Positions 6,672 through 13,304 of a DNA stretch of 17,585 nt are shown in pieces; position 1 is the stretch's first letter; each line of letters opens with the position of its first letter. Both the position numbers and the translations under genes were made by a program. The stretch is from Candidatus Heimdallarchaeota archaeon LC_2 (lineage in GTDB: Archaea > Asgardarchaeota > Heimdallarchaeia > Heimdallarchaeales > Kariarchaeaceae), in contig MDVR01000032.1 in assembly GCA_001940725.1 (NCBI GenBank), positions 1 to 17,585 of the forward strand. The letters run 5' to 3'. Below the pieces are notes generated by a model. It was not told the DNA's origin. It did no database searches and was given only the letters and a program-made list of their open reading frames with translations.

Positions 6672-7724
6672 TTAAATTTGTTTATAAAATTTTATTTCAC
6701 TTGGATCAATTTGAAGGAACAATTGTTGATCTATGAATTGATCCGGATTTTTCCATTTCATATTTAACATTTCTCGACAGACTACTTCGATATTATCCTT
6801 GACCTTAACTGTAAATCTAATAAATTCACCTAGAATTCGTATCTTTAATACTTTAACGCTAAATACATTTGGTCCTTCAGGTTCGTCAATGAACAGATTA
6901 CACGTTTGATGTCTAATCACAACTTTACCTTTACCAGTAGATTCCTCTTCTAAATCGAACGATAAATTCCCAATAGAAACCTTCTCGTTTGCTCCTTCAG
7001 CTTCCCAAATATTAGATTCTGCAAGAAATGTTGCTACAAATAAATTACTTGGATTAATAAAGACGTCTTCTGGAGTTCCAATCTGCTCTATTTTCCCTTC
7101 ATTAAAAATGGCGATCCTATCTGAAATAATCATTGCCTCCTCAGTTTCATGTGTAGCGTGAACTGCAGTTAACCTTAGATCTTTTACAATTTCTCTGATT
7201 TCAAATCGCATTTCCTCTCGAATTTTTGCATCTAATGCCCTGTAAGGCTGATCTAATAACATAATCTTTGCTCCAGCAGTAACTGCTCTAGCTATTCCAA
7301 CTCGCTGTTGCATCCCACCGGATAATTCTTTTGGATACGCATCTTCTCTTCCATCTAAACGAACAAGAGAAATTATCTCTCGTGCTACCTTAGTTTTAAT
7401 TTCTAAATCCTCCCTTCTCATTCTTGGACCAAATAATAGATTTCCGAGTACATTTAAATGGGGAAATAAGTTGAATTGCTCAAAAATGAACCCTACATGT
7501 CTATCCTCTGGTGGACTTAATGTAACATCAATTTCATCAATTAGGATTTGGCCTGAAGTTACTTTAAGCAATCCAGAAATTACTTGCAGTATGTAGGAAG
7601 GACCAGAACCTGTTGGACCTAATAAACCAACATATTCTCCATCATTTATTAATAGAGATACGTTTTCCAGCAATAATTTACCATCCAATTCTACTGTTAC
7701 ATTTTTAAGTTCAATTTGACTCAT
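6672..7724 (-). CDS. ABC importer ATPase subunit 2, degenerate ATP-binding site but intact signature
   Basis: A 350-residue MalK/CysA-type nucleotide-binding subunit, last gene of the importer operon. The ABC domain is about residues 1-235, followed by a TOBE-like regulatory domain (KVVIRHQTCNLF region). Its own ATP-binding residues are lost. Walker A is GPTGSGPSY (36-44) with Pro42 in place of lysine. The Q-loop has Glu82 instead of Gln (IFEQFNLFPHL). The catalytic glutamate is Gln159 (LLDQP). The signature LSGGMQQR (134-141) and switch His192 are kept. Lys to Pro (codon CCT) needs several base changes, so sequencing error is unlikely. It therefore probably cannot hydrolyse ATP itself, but supplies the signature that completes the site on the neighbouring ATPase. 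The ATG lies 9 bases after the previous stop, with GAGGTG overlapping that stop as ribosome-binding site. Confidence 0.95.
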   Translation of the reverse strand: MSQIELKNVTVELDGKLLLENVSLLINDGEYVGLLGPTGSGPSYILQVISGLLKVTSGQILIDEIDVTLSPPEDRHVGFIFEQFNLFPHLNVLGNLLFGPRMRREDLEIKTKVAREIISLVRLDGREDAYPKELSGGMQQRVGIARAVTAGAKIMLLDQPYRALDAKIREEMRFEIREIVKDLRLTAVHATHETEEAMIISDRIAIFNEGKIEQIGTPEDVFINPSNLFVATFLAESNIWEAEGANEKVSIGNLSFDLEEESTGKGKVVIRHQTCNLFIDEPEGPNVFSVKVLKIRILGEFIRFTVKVKDNIEVVCREMLNMKWKNPDQFIDQQLFLQIDPSEIKFYKQI

Positions 7725-7733
7725 ACATTCACC

Positions 7734-8864
7734 TCATGTGACTGATAATGCATTTTCCAAACCGTGCGGTGGATTTGAAAATAAAAATGCATTTCCAGTT
7801 GGGATTGAAATCATCACTTTATCCCCTTTTGAATAGGATTGTTCTAATGGATTTCTTTTGATTTCGATTGATCTACCGAAATCAATGTTAACAACGGTTC
7901 TTCGTTTCTCTCCTAAGAATCGATCAGATTGTACTTTTCCGGTTAATATATTTTCTTTCCCCACGTGTTCTTCATTATAATTAATAATTTGGCCAAATTC
8001 CCTTCTCAACCCAATTACTACTTTTTCATACATCGTTGGATTTAGTCTTACTTGACCATCCCTAGGAATCACAATTTTTTCATCGCCAATTAACTCAATA
8101 CCGATTGAATGAGAATCAATTTTGGCAACAACTCCTTCCATAAAATCAGCTTCGCCAATAAAGTGAGCTGTAAAAATTTGGGTTGGATTAAACAATAAAT
8201 CATTGGGAGACCCTATTTGAATCATTTTCCCCTTTTTCATAACTCCAATTCTATCTGATATTGCCATTGCTTCGCTCTGGTCGTGAGTCACATGAATCGC
8301 AGTCAAATCAAGATTCTTTACTATACCAGCTAATTCATCCTGAAATTTTTCTCGGATTTTATGATCCAGAGCACCCATTGGTTCATCTAGAAGCAAAGTT
8401 CGTGCCCCTGTTGCTAATACTCTTGCAATACCAATTCTTTGTAAATCAGCTGCATCGAGGTTTGCAGGGAAACGATTAGCCTTATCTGATAAACCAACAA
8501 CAGACATTTTGTCTTCTACAATTTGTTCAATTTGTTCTGAACTGTTCTCTCGAACCTGTGCACCAAATGCTATATTATCCCACACATTAAGATGAGGGAA
8601 TATTGCAAATTGTTGGAACACATAGCCTACATCTCTATCTGAAGCAGATAGATGTTCTATTGGTTTTCCATCCCATAAGATTGTTCCTGAAGTTGGTAAT
8701 ATTAGTCCCGCAATCATTCTTAAGGTAGTTGTCTTTCCACATCCTGATGGACCAAGTAAACTCAAATACTCCCCATCTTTAATTGTAAGATTAAGATTAT
8801 CAATTGCCATGACTTTACCATGATTGTAATGCTTGCTAACATTAATAAATTTAATTTCTGGCAT
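7734..8864 (-). CDS. ABC importer ATPase subunit 1, catalytic site intact but signature motif lost
   Basis: A 376-residue MalK/CysA-type nucleotide-binding subunit that energises the fused permease. Intact motifs: Walker A GPSGCGKTT (38-46, Lys44), Q-loop Gln84 (VFQQFAIFPHL), Walker B with Asp160-Glu161 (LLLDEPMGALD) and switch His194 (HVTHD). The signature, normally LSGGQ, is LDAAD (136-140), followed by the usual LQR, so every consensus position but the first is changed. A TOBE-like domain with VVIGLRREF follows (about 240-376). In ABC dimers the signature of one subunit closes over the ATP of the other. This protein should bind ATP well but not complete its partner's site, which matches the degenerate partner gene just downstream. 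The start overlaps the permease gene by 14 bases, and AAGGAGG within the permease end is a strong ribosome-binding site. Confidence 0.95.
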   Translation of the reverse strand: MPEIKFINVSKHYNHGKVMAIDNLNLTIKDGEYLSLLGPSGCGKTTTLRMIAGLILPTSGTILWDGKPIEHLSASDRDVGYVFQQFAIFPHLNVWDNIAFGAQVRENSSEQIEQIVEDKMSVVGLSDKANRFPANLDAADLQRIGIARVLATGARTLLLDEPMGALDHKIREKFQDELAGIVKNLDLTAIHVTHDQSEAMAISDRIGVMKKGKMIQIGSPNDLLFNPTQIFTAHFIGEADFMEGVVAKIDSHSIGIELIGDEKIVIPRDGQVRLNPTMYEKVVIGLRREFGQIINYNEEHVGKENILTGKVQSDRFLGEKRRTVVNIDFGRSIEIKRNPLEQSYSKGDKVMISIPTGNAFLFSNPPHGLENALSVT

Positions 8865-10578
8865 CTTTTTCCTCCTTGTTTGTTGTATTGAACGATCTCG
8901 CCAATAACATCATCATGAACGATATCCCAATTAATACAGTAGCTGCAAATGCTGCGGCTGGCAATGCTTCTGATTCTACTAAATCAACAATTAATACTGG
9001 GACAGTCCTTGAATTTCCCATAACTATAATAGTTGCTCCTGTTTCGCTTAAACTTCTTGTGAATGTTAATATTGCAGAAGCAAAAATGCCTCTTTTTAAC
9101 ATTGGTAAAATAACTCTTCTGAAACTTGTTAAATCACTTGCTCCGAGCGTACGTGCTGCTTCATAATAGACATAATCATATGATTCAAAATAACTAATCA
9201 TTGGTCTTACAGCAAATGGATAAGTAAATGTGAGGTGAGCTAGTACAATCATCCATATTCCTGGCTCTACCAAACCAATTCCTAAATTACCCCACAGCAA
9301 AAATACCGAGAAACCTAAGGCTGAAGATGGAATAACCAGTGGAATGTCTACTAATGCATCTAATACCGTTCTCCACCTTCCCCAATATTGTCTTTTGACT
9401 AATAAATAGGCCATAGGTATTCCTAATATCAGATTTAACATCGTAACAATTAATGCAACTTCTACGCTTGTAACAAGTGATAACTGAAGAGATTCCCATT
9501 TATTATCCGGTGCTTGAAAAACTTGATAAATTGCCCCATCCTCCCGAATTCCAGATGGTCCTTGGTTCCAAACACTCATAAGATAAGAAATAACAAATAA
9601 TGAAGGTATCAAAACTAAAATTGCAAAAAGACCCCATGCAAATCCATTCCTTGTCCGTACAACTTTCTTTTGGGATAATAATCGTTCAAATTTGGGATAT
9701 ATCTGAGGTTGTGGTAATCCTACCCTTCTTGCATATTGCCTCACACCAACAAGTAAAGTTATCGAAATAATAATTAAGATTATTGATAAAAAGGCTGCTT
9801 GAGGTATTCTGAATCCACTCATAAAACTGACAATTTGAATTGGTGCTGTCTCATAAACTCCTGCTAATAAGAGGGAAGCCCCCGTTTCACCAAGTGATCT
9901 AGTAAATGCAAGAATCGCACCTGCAATAATTCCTTCTTTTGCCATGGGTGCTGTGACTGTCCTAAACACGCTGAGGGGGGATGCTCCAAGGGTCCTACCT
10001 GCGTTTACAACATTTTGATCAACCTCTTCAAGAACACCTTTTAAATTTCTTACAACATAAGAAAACGAAAATGCGACATGACCCAAGATCAATAGCATAG
10101 GTCCTTGATCTACAAGCGTTCTATTTTCAAAAAATAATTTACTTATTCCATCTCCTGAAGCCCAAAATAATAGGATTGAAAATCCTAGAGCGGAAGTAGG
10201 AACTGCAAGAGGAATATCTACAATTGTATCTAATGCTGTTTTTCCTCTAAATTCATAATTTGCAAGAACATGAGCAATTGGAATTCCGATGATTACATCT
10301 ATAATAGTAACAATAAATGCAATTCTAAAAGACAAAGATATAGCCCGAAAAATTGCAATCCATATTGTATCTTTTAGAATAGGATCATTGAAAATTAACT
10401 GCGTTATATCATCCCAATCTACAATTACATTTCTCAGAAGATTTAATGGTGGGAGAAGTACAAATGAAAAAAATGCAATAATTACGAGTATTTCAAAAAG
10501 AATCCTAATTTGGGACTTCGAAAGTATCTTTTCCAACTTAAGTATTTTATACCGGAAATAATCATTTCTCGTTGTCAT
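8851..10578 (-). CDS. ABC importer permease, two transmembrane domains fused in one chain
   Basis: A 575-residue membrane protein made of two homologous permease domains (about 30-280 and 313-560), each with about six membrane helices. The internal repeat is obvious: DIPLAVPTSALGFSILLFWA (121-140) against DIPLVIPSSALGFSVFLLWG (411-430). Both halves carry the EAA coupling loop that docks on the ATPase: AGRTLGASPLSVFRTVTAPM (193-212) and AARTLGASDLTSFRRVILPM (474-493). The phrase RSLGETGA / RSLSETGA recalls the molybdate/sulfate group (ModB/CysU), while domain fusion is known for iron (FbpB) and thiamine (ThiP) permeases, so the substrate stays open. One fused chain presents two different docking loops to two different ATPases, which fits a fixed arrangement of the asymmetric pair. 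ATG overlaps the SBP stop (ATGA), with AGGAGA upstream, so translation is coupled. Confidence 0.95.
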   Translation of the reverse strand: MTTRNDYFRYKILKLEKILSKSQIRILFEILVIIAFFSFVLLPPLNLLRNVIVDWDDITQLIFNDPILKDTIWIAIFRAISLSFRIAFIVTIIDVIIGIPIAHVLANYEFRGKTALDTIVDIPLAVPTSALGFSILLFWASGDGISKLFFENRTLVDQGPMLLILGHVAFSFSYVVRNLKGVLEEVDQNVVNAGRTLGASPLSVFRTVTAPMAKEGIIAGAILAFTRSLGETGASLLLAGVYETAPIQIVSFMSGFRIPQAAFLSIILIIISITLLVGVRQYARRVGLPQPQIYPKFERLLSQKKVVRTRNGFAWGLFAILVLIPSLFVISYLMSVWNQGPSGIREDGAIYQVFQAPDNKWESLQLSLVTSVEVALIVTMLNLILGIPMAYLLVKRQYWGRWRTVLDALVDIPLVIPSSALGFSVFLLWGNLGIGLVEPGIWMIVLAHLTFTYPFAVRPMISYFESYDYVYYEAARTLGASDLTSFRRVILPMLKRGIFASAILTFTRSLSETGATIIVMGNSRTVPVLIVDLVESEALPAAAFAATVLIGISFMMMLLARSFNTTNKEEKDARN

Positions 10579-11234
10579 TTCAGATATCTCCTAACTTTAT
10601 GTATAACCGGCTCGAGTACAAGTAATAAAATAACAATTCCGAGAATTGCTGGCACGATAAAATCAGATGGTTTTAATCCGGGGTTAGCTGAAGTATCTTC
10701 ATTAAGTGATCTAGATCTAGTCGCCGACCATAGATCAGGTATTCTATCTAAAATTCCACTATCAATATTTCCCACAGAATATATTTTTACACCTTCCAAA
10801 CTCCGTTTGACACCATTTTCTGGATTAAATGCTGCTTGAAATTCAGGAATTGATGTATTGATGTTAATTGATGGTCTAAATCCTTCTTCGATCGCTTTTA
10901 TTTGGGTGTCCTCTAATAAAAGATAATCCAAAAAGTCATTAGCCAATTGTTTATCTTGTTCACTCACCCATGGGGCATCAAGAATCAAATACGGGTGATC
11001 ATTAAGTAATGTACCTTCTGAAGGATATATCGCAACTAATTTATCACCAGTAATTTCCTTATTTTTTTCTATAACGAGATTTTCATAAATAATTGCCGCT
11101 TTTAATTTAGATGGGCCTTCTGATGCCATTAATTTTCCTAAAAACCCAGTTGATGATCCATACTGAATGGCTGCACTTTCTAGTTCACGCATCCAAGATT
11201 GAACATCATCATCAGCCAAATCATCTAACGTCAA
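10575..11234 (-). pseudogene. Detached C-terminal fragment of the ABC substrate-binding protein
   Basis: This reading frame is the 3' part of the SBP gene, cut off by the tandem duplication. It repeats the C-terminal lobe present in the upstream fragment, then carries the real end of the protein: WSATRSRSLNEDTSANPGLK, a membrane helix (FIVPAILGIVILLLVLEPVI) and the basic tail HKVRRYLK. It has no signal peptide or N-terminal lobe. It could be translated only by restart at TTG 11234, whose last two bases overlap the upstream stop (TTGA). Joined to the upstream fragment without the extra repeat, the gene reads in frame as 413 residues, which I take as the ancestral form. The stop overlaps the permease start (ATGA), so any ribosome reaching it would still couple to the permease. 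Confidence 0.85.
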
Positions 11235-11257
11235 ATCTTCGGGATTCTTATCAGCAG
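10731..11257. repeat. 527-base perfect tandem duplication, unit 1
   Basis: This unit is identical to 11258-11784 throughout as far as I can compare by eye, and directly abuts it. It lies wholly within the SBP gene. 527 is not a multiple of three, so the duplication shifts the frame. The bases outside the two ends (CCA before unit 1, CTACTG after unit 2) show no shared microhomology. Confidence 0.97.
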
Positions 11258-12343
11258 TAGATCAGGTATTCTATCTAAAATTCCACTATCAATATTTCCC
11301 ACAGAATATATTTTTACACCTTCCAAACTCCGTTTGACACCATTTTCTGGATTAAATGCTGCTTGAAATTCAGGAATTGATGTATTGATGTTAATTGATG
11401 GTCTAAATCCTTCTTCGATCGCTTTTATTTGGGTGTCCTCTAATAAAAGATAATCCAAAAAGTCATTAGCCAATTGTTTATCTTGTTCACTCACCCATGG
11501 GGCATCAAGAATCAAATACGGGTGATCATTAAGTAATGTACCTTCTGAAGGATATATCGCAACTAATTTATCACCAGTAATTTCCTTATTTTTTTCTATA
11601 ACGAGATTTTCATAAATAATTGCCGCTTTTAATTTAGATGGGCCTTCTGATGCCATTAATTTTCCTAAAAACCCAGTTGATGATCCATACTGAATGGCTG
11701 CACTTTCTAGTTCACGCATCCAAGATTGAACATCATCATCAGCCAAATCATCTAACGTCAAATCTTCGGGATTCTTATCAGCAGCTACTGCAGTCTCCAT
11801 TATAACTGCCCCAAATCCACTATTTGATTCAAAAGGATCAGTATGTGCAAAAGTGAAGTCAGGATCATTAATTGCCAGTTCCCTTAAATCATTTAATCCA
11901 GTAATATTATTTTCTGCAATATAACTTTCCCATGTTGCAATAATCGATGGCGAAATTACTAAGCTCTGACTATTTGTATCTGCAATTTGATTATCGTTAT
12001 TAGTTGTCCATAGTTTATTAAGAATCGGTATCCAAAATCTAGATGCAGGACTCCAAACAGTGGGTTTACTACCTCCATTAGCAACTTGAATCGTTCCTTT
12101 CCCTGTCCCAATGGGCGTCATTATGACCTTAATCTTTCCTGGATGATCTAACGACCAAGTGTTTTCAAAATCCTCTACAACACTTTCAAGCCATCCTGCT
12201 TTTTCAGATGAATAGAGGACTTCTAATTCTAATTTATCTCCTTCAAAATCCCCTGAAAGATATCTCCTTGATAAATCAAGTGAAATTATGCTTAATATGA
12301 TCAATAATAATATTATTGATGAGGAAACTCTCTTTCCTTTCAT
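11231..12343 (-). CDS. ABC importer substrate-binding protein, truncated by frameshifting duplication
   Basis: A 370-residue extracellular solute-binding protein that should capture the importer's substrate. Residues 7-22 form a hydrophobic signal or anchor (SSSIILLLIILSII) after a basic start. The mature part has VWSPASRFW (96-104) and HTDPFESNSGFGA (167-179), ligand-loop motifs I associate with SBPs of the SBP_bac_11/VWA-linked kind, then AIYPSEGTLLNDHPYLILD and EEGFRP. Codons 1-362 are authentic. The 527-base duplication then adds eight foreign residues (LLIRIPKI) and a stop, removing the 51-residue tail with its membrane helix. Both lobes look complete, so binding might survive, with tethering only by the N-terminal helix if that is not cleaved. 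It starts 10 bases after the DUF47 stop, second gene of the operon. Phosphate, sulfate or another oxyanion is a guess from neighbours. Confidence 0.88.
   Translation of the reverse strand: MKGKRVSSSIILLLIILSIISLDLSRRYLSGDFEGDKLELEVLYSSEKAGWLESVVEDFENTWSLDHPGKIKVIMTPIGTGKGTIQVANGGSKPTVWSPASRFWIPILNKLWTTNNDNQIADTNSQSLVISPSIIATWESYIAENNITGLNDLRELAINDPDFTFAHTDPFESNSGFGAVIMETAVAADKNPEDLTLDDLADDDVQSWMRELESAAIQYGSSTGFLGKLMASEGPSKLKAAIIYENLVIEKNKEITGDKLVAIYPSEGTLLNDHPYLILDAPWVSEQDKQLANDFLDYLLLEDTQIKAIEEGFRPSININTSIPEFQAAFNPENGVKRSLEGVKIYSVGNIDSGILDRIPDLLLIRIPKI
11258..11784. repeat. 527-base perfect tandem duplication, unit 2
   Basis: Second unit of the tandem pair, identical to 10731-11257. In the minus-strand gene it is the unit read in the original frame after the unique N-terminal part. 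With no mismatch over 527 bases, the event is very recent, or it is an assembly artefact. Confidence 0.97.
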
Positions 12344-12353
12344 ATCAACATTC

Positions 12354-13028
12354 CTAACTTCTTCGCTGAACTAGTTCAGCTAACAATTCTATCGCATCTT
12401 CTGCTTTATCCGCACATTCTTCAATATCACGAATTGCATGATCTAAGATAATCATGGCAGCCATTGAGTTGAAAGTTTTTTCAATTTCAAAGTATCCAAT
12501 TTTAAAATCTCTATATAAATCATCCATTTTATCTTCATGCTTGTCAATGGATCTTGAAATAGAAATTATAGTTTCAGCATTTCCATTTTTAATAGAATTG
12601 ACTGCTTTATCCATTTCATCAAAAATTAAGGCTATCACATCAGTTCCTTCTTTCAACATCTTTGAATATTTTTTAGGGAGTGGATAATCTATCAATAAAA
12701 CCATGTTTGTAGCTGATCTTTTTGCAGAACCAGCCGCAGCATCCAATAATCTCACAAAATTAATTAACTCTTCCTTCATCTTTGTATCTGGAAGTTCAGA
12801 TTTTGCGACTTCATGAATTAATTCCATTTCAATATTGTCTGCACTTTTTTCTTCCGCATGTATTTTTGCTTTATTGGTTTTAGCTTCTTGGATTTTACCA
12901 GAATACCAAGCATCAGAAATTTTCCCGAACGTATGAGCTACTGCTTTGCATCTTCCACTATGTTCTTGCATTAATTGCATTACGCGTCTAAGTTTACGGG
13001 ACGTTAGATAATCAGCTAATGTTGACAT
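12354..13028 (-). CDS. DUF47 / PhoU-like protein (putative transport regulator)
   Basis: A cytoplasmic all-helical protein of 224 residues in the DUF47 (TIGR00153) family, distant relatives of PhoU. Family features are the long amphipathic helices, the stretch LLDAAAGSAKRSATNM near the middle, and a C-terminal acidic metal-site motif RDIEECADKAEDAIELL. DUF47 proteins usually accompany Pit-type phosphate transporters and are thought to modulate them. Here the gene leads an ABC importer operon, which may point to phosphate or a similar anion. I chose the ATG at 13028 rather than the TTG at 13058. The family begins close to this Met, and the TTG lies against a TATA-like box (TTATTTAA, 13059-13066) that would place the transcript start near 13036. 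Regulation of the transporter rather than transport itself is inferred. Confidence 0.88.
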   Translation of the reverse strand: MSTLADYLTSRKLRRVMQLMQEHSGRCKAVAHTFGKISDAWYSGKIQEAKTNKAKIHAEEKSADNIEMELIHEVAKSELPDTKMKEELINFVRLLDAAAGSAKRSATNMVLLIDYPLPKKYSKMLKEGTDVIALIFDEMDKAVNSIKNGNAETIISISRSIDKHEDKMDDLYRDFKIGYFEIEKTFNSMAAMIILDHAIRDIEECADKAEDAIELLAELVQRRS

Positions 13029-13304
13029 TGATTTCTGAATGACCGACTGATAAAGCAATTAAATAATTATGCTCAGCAAAAAAAAAAATAGTTCAAATAT
13101 TCATTAGATATAGATATCAATAAGAAAACCATAAAATTATAATACAAAATTCGAATTTCCCCATATTGTATTTTTCCAATTCTCTATAGATACCCCAATC
13201 ATAATAACAACAATCAAAATTTATCCATATAATTTCAAATCAAAAGGGATTATTTACATGTTATTTTAAAGAATTATGAATTCCAAGAACTGAGGTAATG
13301 ATAT
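13029..13304. promoter_or_regulatory. Divergent promoter region, importer operon / exporter operon
   Basis: A 276-base strongly A+T-rich spacer between two divergent ABC operons. For the minus strand, TTATTTAA (13059-13066) fits a TATA box for the DUF47 start. For the plus strand the candidates are TTTATCCATATAATTT (about 13220-13235) and TTATTTTAAA (13261-13270). The latter is close to the ribosome-binding site and would give almost no leader. An 11-base A tract lies at 13078-13088. I see no clear dyad operator and no RNA gene. Confidence 0.5.
13292..13296 (+). promoter_or_regulatory. Shine-Dalgarno site deciding the TTG start of the first exporter gene
   Basis: GAGGT lies eight bases before TTG 13305. 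The nearby ATG at 13298 is in a different frame and runs quickly into a stop, so the ribosome-binding site and coding content favour TTG. Confidence 0.6.

Noticed and set aside
7598..7616. Sequencing error as the cause of the missing Walker A lysine in ATPase 2
   Set aside because: Proline (CCT) differs from lysine (AAA/AAG) at several bases, the frame is intact, and the Q-loop and Walker B are also changed in the same protein.
10731..11784. CRISPR array, integron or insertion sequence as the source of the long repeat
   Set aside because: There are only two adjacent units, both are pure SBP coding sequence, and there are no terminal inverted repeats, spacers or transposase.
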